Counted from the stretch's first letter, positions 1 to 6,536 are shown. The stretch is DNA of 6,715 nt from an uncultured Ruminococcus sp. (GCA_902782875.1 CACZPE010000298.1:1-6715); one strand, 5' to 3'. Program-made: numbers and translations. The notes: generated from the letters alone by a model not told the origin.

Positions 1-98
1 ACCGAGCCGCAAGCTCAACCGTTCCCGATAAATACATATGCGAGGTAACTGCAGGCTTTGCCTGCCTAAGTATAAGAAACAACATACTAACTAACGAT
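1..98. repeat. 98-bp repeat unit, copy 1
   Basis: This is a complete unit. The inner stem GAGC/GCTC lies at 4-7 and 13-16 with loop CGCAA. The perfect 6-bp hairpin GCAGGC/GCCTGC lies at 51-56 and 60-65 with loop TTT. The left arm of the outer stem for this copy would lie before position 1 and cannot be seen. On the minus strand, positions 74-69 read TATACT, which resembles a -10 box, but the best -35 at 17 bp spacing (TCGTTA) is poor. Confidence 0.93.
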
Positions 99-196
99 AC
101 CGAGCCGCAGACTCAACCGTTCCCGATAAATACATATGCGAGATAGCTGCAGGCTTTGCCTGCCTAAGTATAAGAAACAACATACAAACTAACGGT
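99..196. repeat. 98-bp repeat unit, copy 2 (variant)
   Basis: This complete unit carries four transitions relative to copies 1 and 3 in the first 67 bp, plus two changes against copy 1 in its tail. Its two-part stem-loop spans 93-121. The outer stem is 93-98 with 116-121, and the inner stem is 102-105 with 111-114. Two pairs in these stems (97/117 and 105/111) are A-C mismatches if the + strand is read as RNA, but G-U wobbles on the minus strand. The GCAGGC/GCCTGC hairpin lies at 149-163 and is unchanged. Confidence 0.93.
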
Positions 197-263
197 ACCG
201 AGCCGCAAGCTCAACCGTTCCCGATAAATACATATGCGAGGTAACTGCAGGCTTTGCCTGCCT
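197..263. repeat. Partial 98-bp repeat unit, copy 3 (first 67 bp)
   Basis: These 67 bp are identical to copy 1, after which the sequence diverges into the phoH promoter. The two-part stem-loop spans 191-219: outer stem AACGGT/ACCGTT (191-196 with 214-219), inner stem GAGC/GCTC (200-203 with 209-212). The 6-bp hairpin lies at 247-261. The last repeat base, 263, is also the first base of the -35 element of the downstream promoter. Confidence 0.93.
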
Positions 264-291
264 TGCATTTTGGGATAATTTGTTGTATACT
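263..291 (+). promoter_or_regulatory. Predicted vegetative promoter of phoH-ybeY
   Basis: A -35 box TTGCAT (263-268) and a -10 box TATACT (286-291) are separated by exactly 17 bp, the optimum for the housekeeping sigma factor. Transcription should start near 298, giving a leader of only about 23 nt before the phoH ATG. That leader holds a perfect AGGAGG at 309-314, 6 nt from the start codon. The -35 box touches the end of the repeat array, so array structure or anything bound to it could affect this promoter. Confidence 0.75.
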
Positions 292-320
292 ATGAAAAAG
301 GATACCACAGGAGGCTTTTT

Positions 321-1277
321 ATGGCTGAAGAAACCGTGTCGATAACCTCAATAGACACTGCGGCAGCAGTTCTCGGGCATCTCAACGAGAACGTAAACAA
401 GCTGCAGAGGCGATATAATGTCGCAGTGCTGTGCAGAGGCAATGATATAAGACTAAGCGGAGAGGACAGGGATGTTTCCCGTGCCGCCGCTGCAGTAAGG
501 GGCCTGTGCGGCCTCTATGAAAAAGGCGAGGATATAAACGACCAGAGCCTTGAATACATATTCTCCATGGTCGAGGAGGAGCAGCTCGAACAGGCGCTGA
601 AGCTCACCGAAGGCGGTATATGCGTCACTTCATCGGGCAAGGTCGTCAAGGCAAAGACTCTCGGTCAGAAGAAATATGTCGATCTGATAAACGAGAATAC
701 CATCATCATGGGTATAGGCCCCGCAGGTACAGGCAAGACATATCTTGCAGTCGCTATGGCGGTAAAGGCGTTCAAGAACCATGAGGTCAACAGGATAATA
801 CTCACACGCCCCGCCGTGGAAGCAGGCGAAAAGCTGGGATTTCTGCCGGGAGATCTGCAGAACAAGGTAGACCCCTATCTCAGGCCGCTTTATGATGCTC
901 TTTTTGATATGATGGGCGCAGAGAATTTCGCAAGGTATATGGAAAAGGGCGTTATCGAGGTCGCTCCGCTGGCGTATATGCGCGGCCGCACTCTCGACGA
1001 TGCGTTCATAATACTCGACGAAGCGCAGAACACCACAAGGGAACAGATAAAGATGTTCCTCACCCGTCTGGGCTTCAACAGCAAGATGGTCATAACAGGC
1101 GATATCACGCAGATAGACCTTCCCGACCAGAAGCGCTCGGGACTTGTAGATGCCATGAAGATACTTCACGGCATCGAGGGCATAGCGGTGACCCGCTTTA
1201 CTGAAAAGGATGTCGTGCGCCACAAGCTGGTGCAGGAAATAATCAAGGCATATGAAAAAAACGCACGAAAGGAATGA
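321..1277 (+). CDS. phoH: PhoH family protein (PhoH-like P-loop ATPase)
   Basis: The protein has 318 residues, the usual length for bacterial PhoH. The N-terminal ~70 residues look like the KH-like nucleic-acid-binding region of the family (inferred). The ATPase core has Walker A GPAGTGKT at 133-140 and Walker B with D233-E234 in IILDEAQN. Family signature blocks are LTRPAVEAGEKLGFLPGD (161-178), the stretch ending PYLRPLYDAL (185-194), MRGRTL (220-225) and the TGDITQIDLP region (259-268). PhoH proteins are cytoplasmic ATPases linked to RNA metabolism, with some relatives shown to have helicase activity. The precise role is poorly defined. The start at 321 is supported by AGGAGG 6 nt upstream. 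It is followed after 4 nt by ybeY, a pairing common in Firmicutes. In many relatives a 7TM-HD gene lies between the two, but not here. Confidence 0.95.
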   Translation: MAEETVSITSIDTAAAVLGHLNENVNKLQRRYNVAVLCRGNDIRLSGEDRDVSRAAAAVRGLCGLYEKGEDINDQSLEYIFSMVEEEQLEQALKLTEGGICVTSSGKVVKAKTLGQKKYVDLINENTIIMGIGPAGTGKTYLAVAMAVKAFKNHEVNRIILTRPAVEAGEKLGFLPGDLQNKVDPYLRPLYDALFDMMGAENFARYMEKGVIEVAPLAYMRGRTLDDAFIILDEAQNTTREQIKMFLTRLGFNSKMVITGDITQIDLPDQKRSGLVDAMKILHGIEGIAVTRFTEKDVVRHKLVQEIIKAYEKNARKE

Positions 1278-1281
1278 TATC

Positions 1282-2058
1282 ATGCATAAACTGATAATAC
1301 GCTTTACAAACGAACAGGACAAGTACATCGATGACGAGATGCGCTTTGTGGTCAAAAGCTGTGCAGCACAGGTGCTCACTGACGAGAAATTCCCGCACGA
1401 CGCAGAGCTGAGCGTCACCTTCACCACCGACAGGAAGATACACAAGCTCAACCGTGTACACAGAAACGTAGACCGTCCCACAGACGTGCTGAGTTTCCCT
1501 CTCGGCGACAGCGGGGAGTATGATATCATCCCCGGCTCTGACACAGCCGAGCTCGGAGATATAGTCATATCCATGGAGACTGCTGCCCGTCAGGCACAGG
1601 AATACGGCCATTCCATAGAGCGTGAGGTGGCGTTCCTGACAGTGCACTCCATGCTTCACCTTCTGGGCTATGACCATATGGAAGAGGACGAGGAGCGCAT
1701 CATGCACGAAAAGGAGGACAAGGCCCTCTCCGCTCTGGGTATTACAAGAGGCATATCCCCCGTGTGGGCAGTGGAGGATATATTCTCCCGCCTTGACCTG
1801 AGAAAGAAGACTATGGAGCACGCAGCAGAGCTTATGGCTGACAACGGCGTGACGGACGCGGAGTACAGCATATCCCATATCGCCTGTGAGATATCCGAGG
1901 ACTGCAAGCCCTATGAATGGTACAGCGCGGAATGTGTGATACACAAAGGCGACGAGATACTGGGCGGCTATACCGTGCGCTATGATACAAACGGCAGAGT
2001 CATAGACGATGAGCTGCTTATGATGGACGGTGCGGATATAGAAGATATCGACTTGTAA
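1282..2058 (+). CDS. ybeY: Endoribonuclease / rRNA maturation factor YbeY with a long C-terminal extension
   Basis: YbeY is a zinc-dependent single-strand endoribonuclease that matures 16S rRNA 3' ends and takes part in ribosome quality control. The core, residues 1-154, carries the family motif with H122, H126 and H132 (HSMLHLLGYDH) for zinc. It also has the substrate-groove segment LN...R61..DRPTDVLSFP at 56-73 and the GDIVIS strand at 92-97. Family members usually end near 150-170 residues, just after the ALGI segment found here at 151-154. This protein runs on to 258 residues, with an acidic extension (155-258) of unknown function. The ATG at 1282 is preferred over the upstream in-frame ATG at 1252: GAAAGGA at 1267-1273 lies 8 nt before it, and the 1252 start would overlap the phoH end with no good site. 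Stop-to-start distance from phoH is 4 nt, so the two are probably translationally coupled. Confidence 0.93.
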   Translation: MHKLIIRFTNEQDKYIDDEMRFVVKSCAAQVLTDEKFPHDAELSVTFTTDRKIHKLNRVHRNVDRPTDVLSFPLGDSGEYDIIPGSDTAELGDIVISMETAARQAQEYGHSIEREVAFLTVHSMLHLLGYDHMEEDEERIMHEKEDKALSALGITRGISPVWAVEDIFSRLDLRKKTMEHAAELMADNGVTDAEYSISHIACEISEDCKPYEWYSAECVIHKGDEILGGYTVRYDTNGRVIDDELLMMDGADIEDIDL

Positions 2059-2116
2059 AAATGCATAATTTATGAACGAATATGCTGTATATCTTTACAT
2101 ATTTGCGCTGTGAACA

Positions 2117-2145
2117 TTGATTTTACCGCGATCATGTGATACAAT
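2117..2145 (+). promoter_or_regulatory. Predicted extended -10 promoter of the glgP transcription unit
   Basis: A -35 box TTGATT (2117-2122) is followed after 17 bp by TACAAT (2140-2145). The TG dinucleotide at 2137-2138 makes an extended -10, TGATACAAT. The start site should fall near 2151-2153. The region between ybeY and this promoter (2059-2116) is AT-rich and shows no GC-rich hairpin with a T-tract, so read-through from phoH-ybeY is possible. The next three downstream gaps contain no comparable promoter, so this one probably serves glgP, manA, the ROK kinase and ilvD together. Confidence 0.75.
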
Positions 2146-2152
2146 ATACGGT

Positions 2153-2170
2153 ATGGATGTTCTCATCCAT
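2153..2170 (+). promoter_or_regulatory. Perfect 7-bp stem-loop at the predicted 5' end of the glgP mRNA
   Basis: ATGGATG (2153-2159) and CATCCAT (2164-2170) are exact inverted repeats around a 4-nt TTCT loop. The left arm begins within a base or two of the start predicted from the promoter. In RNA this would be a 5'-terminal hairpin, a known way of protecting transcripts from 5'-end-dependent decay. In DNA the 18-bp dyad could be an operator for a repressor at the start site. The sequence does not distinguish the two. There is no T-tract, so it is not a terminator. Confidence 0.6.
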
Positions 2171-2182
2171 CAGGAAAAAGAA

Positions 2183-2200
2183 AAAGGAATGATTATTTTG
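2183..2200 (+). promoter_or_regulatory. Ribosome binding site that decides the glgP start (AAAGGA, then TTG)
   Basis: AAAGGA at 2183-2188 lies 9 nt before TTG at 2198 but directly abuts ATG at 2189, which leaves no spacer for that ATG. The ybeY site has the same 11-base layout, AAAGGAATGAT, at 1268-1278. There the internal ATG is out of frame and the true start comes 8 nt after the site. By analogy TTG 2198 is the likelier start. An AGGA at 2172-2175 could serve ATG 2189 at a long 13-nt spacing, so that start is not excluded. Confidence 0.55.
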
Positions 2201-4552
2201 GATAAGGCACTTTTTACAGCAAGGATAAACGACAACCTTCTCACCGACAGCAGGACTGATATAGCACACGCTACTGCAAGACAGCTCCACAGCGCAGTAT
2301 CAAGAGCTGTTATGAGCGACATCATGCCTCTCTGGAAGGAAACAGAGGACAGACACAACTCAAAGCGCAGGGCTTACTATCTTTCTGCAGAGTTTCTTAT
2401 GGGAAGGGCTGTATATAACAACCTCTACTGCGCAGGACTTCTCGACACCGCAAAGGAGATATTCTCAGAAGCCGGCGCGGATATAGCGATGCTTGAGGAG
2501 ATAGAGGACGCATCCCTCGGAAACGGCGGCCTCGGAAGGCTCGCTGCATGCTTCCTCGATTCTGCGGCAGCCTGCGATATACCCCTCAACGGCTATGGCA
2601 TACGCTACAAGTACGGTCTCTTCAAACAGTCCATACAGAACGGCTTCCAGGCAGAAGCCGCAGATCCGTGGCTCGACTACGGTGATGCATGGAGCATAAG
2701 GGCAGATGAGGATACCGTCATCGTGGAATTTGCAGGCGAGGCCGTAAAGGCAGTGCCCTATGATACCCCGATAATCGGCTTCGGCAGAAAGGCTGTAAAT
2801 ACTCTCAGACTCTGGCAGGCAGAGAGCATAAAGGGCTTTGATTTCGGCAAATTCGACGATCAGGACTATATGGGCGCTTCAGAGGACAATATCCTTGCAG
2901 ATGCGATAAACGATGTTCTTTATCCCAACGACAACACCGAAAAGGGCAGAAAGCTCAGACTCAAGCAGCAGTATTTCTTCGTATCCGCATCCGTGCAGGA
3001 TATAGTAAAACGCTACAAGAAGAGATTCGGCGATGACTTCTCGCACTTCTCCGAGCAGTATGCCGTACAGCTCAACGATACACACCCGACAGTGGCTATA
3101 CCCGAGCTTATCAGGATACTCATGTTCAAGGAGGGCATGAATTTCAGAGAGGCATTCGATATAGCCCAGAAGACATTCAACTATACAAATCACACCGTAC
3201 TCGGCGAGGCTCTCGAAAAGTGGAGCATAGACCTGTTCAAGAGCGTTCTTCCCACAGTATACGAGATCATACTCATGATAGACGATCATCTTAAGAAGTA
3301 TCTCGTATCCGTCGGCCAGAACGAGGAACAGATAAACGCAAAGCGCATAGTGGACTCAAGTGTTATACATATGGCTAAGATGGCTATATACGGCACTTCC
3401 CACACAAACGGCGTAGCAGCGCTCCATACGGAGATACTCAAAAACGATGTGCTCCGCGACTGGTACGAGCTCTTCCCCGACAGATTCCAGAACAAGACCA
3501 ACGGTATCACACCGAGAAGATGGCTCGGACTCTGCAATCCCGAGCTCTCCGCTCTCATCACCGAGAAGATCGGCAGCGGATGGGAGACAGACCTCGACAG
3601 ACTTCAGGAGCTTAAGAAGTTTGTTGACGACGGCAGCGTGATCGACCGCTTCAACAGGATAAAATACGAGAAGAAGGTACAGCTGTGCGCATACCTTAAG
3701 GAGCACGAGGGCATAGATGTATCGCCCGACTGGTGCTTTGACATACAGGTAAAGCGTCTGCATGAATACAAGAGACAGCTGCTCAACGCTTTCTCGATAG
3801 TGGATCTTTATTTCCAGATAAAGGAAAACAAGCTTCCCGACCTGCAGCCGACCTGCTTTATCTTCGGTGCAAAGGCCGCTCCCGCTTACCGCAGGGCAAA
3901 GGGCATAATCACGTACATAAACGAAGTTGCCAAGCTTGTCAACAACGATCCCGACACAAAGGACAAGCTCAAGGTAGTTTTCGTACAGAACTACAATGTA
4001 TCCTATGCTGAGAAGCTTATACCCGCAGCTGATATCTCAGAGCAGATATCCACAGCAGGTCTTGAAGCATCGGGCACAGGCAATATGAAGTTCATGCTCA
4101 ACGGCGCTGTGACCCTGGGCACCTACGACGGCGCAAATGTGGAGATAGTCGAGGAAGCAGGCTGGGAGAACGAATATATCTTCGGTGCAAGGGTCGAGGA
4201 GCTCGAAAAGGTACGCCCGACCTACAACCCGAGAGAGAAGATATACTACAAGAACGACCGTGTGAAGAGAGTTGTCAACACCCTCGTGGACAGCACCTTC
4301 AACGACGGCGATACAGGCATGTTCGGCGAGCTTTTCAATTCGCTCATTAACGGCTGCTCGTGGCACAGACCCGACAACTACTTCCTGCTCACCGACCTTG
4401 AGGGTTATGTGGACACCAAGAAGCGCGCCCTCTATGACTACAAGAACAGGGCCGTATTCGGCAAGAAGTGCTGGATGAATATAGCAAGCGCAGGCAAGTT
4501 CTCATCCGACAGGACCGTAAGACAGTACGCAGAAGAGCTCTGGAAGCTGTGA
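2198..4552 (+). CDS. glgP: Glycogen/starch/maltodextrin phosphorylase (GT35)
   Basis: This cytoplasmic, PLP-dependent enzyme splits alpha-1,4-glucan with phosphate to give glucose-1-phosphate. From the TTG start it has 784 residues (787 from ATG 2189), close to the 750-820 typical of bacterial members. Landmarks in order are YYLSAEFLMGR (60-70), the GNGGLGRLAACFLDS glycine loop (from 108), the GYGIRYKYGLFKQ segment, QLNDTHPT (D294-T298), NGITPRRWL, KRLHEYKR (519-526) and the PLP site EASGTGNMKFMLNGA with K631 as the Schiff-base lysine. The usual NHTVLPEALEKW block reads NHTVLGEALEKW, with Gly in place of Pro. It is first in a run with manA, a ROK kinase and ilvD, 20 nt ahead of manA. Sequence alone does not separate glycogen from maltodextrin preference. 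No debranching or glycogen synthesis gene is in view. Confidence 0.95.
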   Translation: MDKALFTARINDNLLTDSRTDIAHATARQLHSAVSRAVMSDIMPLWKETEDRHNSKRRAYYLSAEFLMGRAVYNNLYCAGLLDTAKEIFSEAGADIAMLEEIEDASLGNGGLGRLAACFLDSAAACDIPLNGYGIRYKYGLFKQSIQNGFQAEAADPWLDYGDAWSIRADEDTVIVEFAGEAVKAVPYDTPIIGFGRKAVNTLRLWQAESIKGFDFGKFDDQDYMGASEDNILADAINDVLYPNDNTEKGRKLRLKQQYFFVSASVQDIVKRYKKRFGDDFSHFSEQYAVQLNDTHPTVAIPELIRILMFKEGMNFREAFDIAQKTFNYTNHTVLGEALEKWSIDLFKSVLPTVYEIILMIDDHLKKYLVSVGQNEEQINAKRIVDSSVIHMAKMAIYGTSHTNGVAALHTEILKNDVLRDWYELFPDRFQNKTNGITPRRWLGLCNPELSALITEKIGSGWETDLDRLQELKKFVDDGSVIDRFNRIKYEKKVQLCAYLKEHEGIDVSPDWCFDIQVKRLHEYKRQLLNAFSIVDLYFQIKENKLPDLQPTCFIFGAKAAPAYRRAKGIITYINEVAKLVNNDPDTKDKLKVVFVQNYNVSYAEKLIPAADISEQISTAGLEASGTGNMKFMLNGAVTLGTYDGANVEIVEEAGWENEYIFGARVEELEKVRPTYNPREKIYYKNDRVKRVVNTLVDSTFNDGDTGMFGELFNSLINGCSWHRPDNYFLLTDLEGYVDTKKRALYDYKNRAVFGKKCWMNIASAGKFSSDRTVRQYAEELWKL

Positions 4553-4572
4553 TCGTCAGGAAAGGACAGCCT

Positions 4573-5544
4573 ATGGAAGCAATAAAACTCCGTCCCTCGT
4601 TCAAGGACTATATATGGGGCGGCACAAGACTTCGCGACGACTTCGGAAAGAAATGCAGCCTTGACAGAGTAGCAGAAAGCTGGGAATTATCCTGCCACAA
4701 GGACGGTCCGTGCTATGCCGACGGCGGCGAATATGACGGGCTTACACTGGAGCAGATACTCGAAAAGGAACCCTCCGCTCTGGGTACGGCGTGTGAGAGA
4801 TTTGAGTATTTCCCGATACTGATAAAGCTCATCGATGCAAAAAACGACCTGTCCGTACAGGTACATCCCGATAATGAGTATGCGCTCAAAAACGAGGGCG
4901 AATACGGCAAGACCGAGATGTGGTATGTCATGGATGCCGCAGAGGGCGCACAGCTGCTCTACGGCTTCAGAAACGAGATATCAAAGGAAGAATTCAGAGA
5001 ACGTATCGAAAACAACACATTGCTTGATGTGGTCAATGCTGTACCCGTGAAGAAGGGCGACTTCTTCTTCATCGAGTCGGGCACCCTGCACGCTATCGGC
5101 AAGGGGCTGCTCATAGCAGAGATACAGCAGAACTCCAACACCACCTACCGCATATACGACTACGGCAGGCTCGGTACTGACGGCAAGCCCCGTCCCCTGC
5201 ATATAGACAAGGCAGTCGAGGTCACAAAGCTCTGCCCGCCGGAAATTTACCCCAAGGGCGAGCCTGTGGTATATGAGGACGGCAACTGGACAGAGACACA
5301 GCTTGCAAAATGCGATTATTTCACGGTGAAGATCCTTGATATCAGGGAGCGCGCCTGGCTCTGTGCGACAGAACGTTCATTCGTACATCTGCTGGTGACT
5401 GACGGGCGTGTGTGCTTCTCATCAGGAAAGCCGCAGAATATATGGCTCGATAAAGGCGACAGCCTTTTCATACCCGCAGGCTACGGGTATTTTGAGCTGA
5501 CTCCCGAATATCAGGCCCAGGCAATAATGACTGTTATAGAATAA
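4573..5544 (+). CDS. manA: Mannose-6-phosphate isomerase, type I (zinc-dependent, cupin fold)
   Basis: This enzyme interconverts mannose-6-phosphate and fructose-6-phosphate in the cytoplasm, linking mannose use or mannosyl precursor supply with glycolysis. The protein has 323 residues, matching the short Firmicutes type I form rather than the longer ~390-residue enterobacterial one. The expected zinc ligands are visible: Q96 and H98 in SVQVHPD, E115 in GKTEMWYV and H173 in SGTLHAIG. The active-site arginine segment YRIYDYGR is at 192-199. The C-terminal part (about 245-323) looks like the second cupin domain. The start at 4573 is chosen because AGGAAAGGA at 4558-4566 lies 6 nt before it. The reading frame stays open back to 4468, but a start there would overlap glgP by 85 nt and add residues that do not look like the family. 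The gap after glgP is 20 nt, with no terminator. Confidence 0.94.
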   Translation: MEAIKLRPSFKDYIWGGTRLRDDFGKKCSLDRVAESWELSCHKDGPCYADGGEYDGLTLEQILEKEPSALGTACERFEYFPILIKLIDAKNDLSVQVHPDNEYALKNEGEYGKTEMWYVMDAAEGAQLLYGFRNEISKEEFRERIENNTLLDVVNAVPVKKGDFFFIESGTLHAIGKGLLIAEIQQNSNTTYRIYDYGRLGTDGKPRPLHIDKAVEVTKLCPPEIYPKGEPVVYEDGNWTETQLAKCDYFTVKILDIRERAWLCATERSFVHLLVTDGRVCFSSGKPQNIWLDKGDSLFIPAGYGYFELTPEYQAQAIMTVIE

Positions 5545-5576
5545 CCAAAAGAGAAAGTATGAAAGAGGTAAAGAAG

Positions 5577-6536
5577 ATGAAATACTACATAGGTATAGAC
5601 CTCGGAGGCACCAATATCAAGGCAGGCGTGGTCAACGAGAATTTTGAGATAATAGCAAAGGCATCCGTCAAGACAAACTGCCCCCGCCCCGCGGAGGAGA
5701 TATGCAATGATATGGCAAAGGTATCCTTTGAGGCTTGTGATGCCGCAAAGATAAACATAGCCGATATCGAATGGATTGGCATAGGCACTCCCGGCATCGC
5801 CGACAATATAAACGGCACTATCCCCTACGCAAACAATCTCGGATTCCGTGATGTGCCCGTGAAGAAGTACATACAGCGCTATATCAACAAGCCCATATAC
5901 GTTGCAAACGACGCGAATGCCGCTGCATACGGCGAGTTTGTGGCAGGCTCGGCAAAGGGTGCTCAGAATGCGGTATGCATCACTCTCGGCACAGGCGTGG
6001 GTGCTGGCATAATCGTTGACGGCAAGATACTCGCAGGCTCAAACCTTGCGGGCGCAGAGCTCGGCCATATGGTGATCGAGGTCGACGGCCCCCAGTGCAC
6101 CTGCGGCAGAAAGGGCTGCTTTGAGGTATTCTCCTCGGCTACAGGTCTCATAAGGATGACTAAGGAAGCTGCAGAGGCAGACTCCGCCTCCGTGCTCAAC
6201 CAGTACTTTGCAAAGGAGAAGAAGTTCTCCGCACGCCATGCCTTCATGGCCATGCGTGAGGGCGATGCAGCAGGCAAGGCTGTTGTGGACAAGTACATCA
6301 AGTACCTTGCTGCAGGTATCGCAAATACCATCAATATATTCCAGCCCGATATACTCTGCATAGGCGGCGGCGTATGCAACGAGGGTGATCCTCTGCTCCT
6401 GCCCCTGATAGACCTTGTAAAGCAGGAGGTATACACCAAGATGCTCGACAAGAACACAAAGATAGTGATAGCACAGCTCGGAAACGACGCAGGTATCATA
6501 GGTGCAGCGTTCCTCGGACTTGAATCCACCAAATAA
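5577..6536 (+). CDS. ROK family sugar kinase, probably glucokinase
   Basis: This is a predicted cytoplasmic ATP-dependent hexose kinase; glucose to glucose-6-phosphate is the likeliest reaction. The 319-residue protein has the ATP-binding signature DLGGT (8-12), catalytic base D112 in VANDANAAAYGE, a second phosphate-binding loop TLGTGVGAG (136-144), and the ROK motif ELGHM with H164. H164, C174, C176 and C181 (CTCGRKGC) form the structural zinc site, followed by E183. CIGGGV near 261-266 belongs to the C-terminal nucleotide-binding lobe. There is no N-terminal DNA-binding helix-turn-helix, so it is a kinase and not a ROK repressor. ATG 5577 is preferred: GAGG at 5565-5568 lies 8 nt upstream. 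The ATG at 5559 has only a weak site and would add six lysine-rich residues. ROK kinases vary in substrate, so fructose, mannose or N-acetylhexosamine cannot be ruled out. The symbol is left empty for that reason. Confidence 0.9.
   Translation: MKYYIGIDLGGTNIKAGVVNENFEIIAKASVKTNCPRPAEEICNDMAKVSFEACDAAKINIADIEWIGIGTPGIADNINGTIPYANNLGFRDVPVKKYIQRYINKPIYVANDANAAAYGEFVAGSAKGAQNAVCITLGTGVGAGIIVDGKILAGSNLAGAELGHMVIEVDGPQCTCGRKGCFEVFSSATGLIRMTKEAAEADSASVLNQYFAKEKKFSARHAFMAMREGDAAGKAVVDKYIKYLAAGIANTINIFQPDILCIGGGVCNEGDPLLLPLIDLVKQEVYTKMLDKNTKIVIAQLGNDAGIIGAAFLGLESTK

Larger units (their letters stand above)
1..263. repeat. Tandem array of a 98-bp structured non-coding unit (2.7 copies visible)
   Basis: Copies begin at 1, 99 and 197, an exact 98-bp period. 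The third stops after 67 bp at position 263. Copies 1 and 3 are identical over those 67 bp. Copy 2 differs at unit positions 12, 13, 45 and 48 (all transitions), and copies 1 and 2 also differ at 88 and 97. Each unit contains the perfect hairpin GCAGGC-TTT-GCCTGC. A second stem-loop forms across each unit junction (93-121 and 191-219). No open reading frame of note runs through the array, and no T-tract follows the hairpins, so they are not simple terminators. The array probably extends left of the window, since position 1 is already inside a unit. I do not recognise the family. It could be an intergenic REP/MITE-like repeat, a repeated small RNA, or a protein-binding array. Confidence 0.95.

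Noticed and set aside
51..65. GCAGGC-TTT-GCCTGC hairpin (also at 149-163 and 247-261) as a rho-independent terminator
   Set aside because: No run of T follows the stem on the + strand at any copy. On the minus strand the following bases are AGTTACC or AGCTATC, also without a T-tract.
69..97. Minus-strand promoter inside each repeat unit (TATACT at 74-69)
   Set aside because: The -10-like box is good, but the -35 region at 16-18 bp spacing matches the consensus at only about half of its bases. It is worth testing, but not enough to call a promoter.
1..263. CRISPR array
   Set aside because: The period is regular, but the full 98 bp is repeated with only scattered substitutions. There are no 25-40 bp repeats separated by unique spacers.
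630..1574. A 314-codon open frame on the minus strand across phoH and ybeY
   Set aside because: It lies antisense over two well-supported genes. Its product is rich in Cys, Leu and Tyr as expected from reverse-frame translation, and it resembles no family. It is a shadow of codon bias.
2059..2116. Terminator between ybeY and glgP
   Set aside because: The stretch is AT-rich with only a weak ATATG/CATAT inverted repeat and no GC-rich stem or T-tract.
2117..2197. glgP start at TTG 2117 or ATG 2153
   Set aside because: TTG 2117 coincides with the -35 box, upstream of the predicted transcript. ATG 2153 would be essentially leaderless and buried in the 5' hairpin, and neither has a ribosome binding site.
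3447..3641. Small + strand open frame inside glgP, and similar ones at 4272-4478 and 4835-5050
   Set aside because: They lie out of frame within conserved coding sequence. The products are Ser/Thr/Arg-rich shadows with no ribosome binding site or family resemblance.
4468..4572. A longer manA beginning inside glgP
   Set aside because: It would overlap glgP by 85 nt and add about 35 Arg/Lys-rich residues unlike type I isomerases. A strong ribosome binding site marks ATG 4573 instead.
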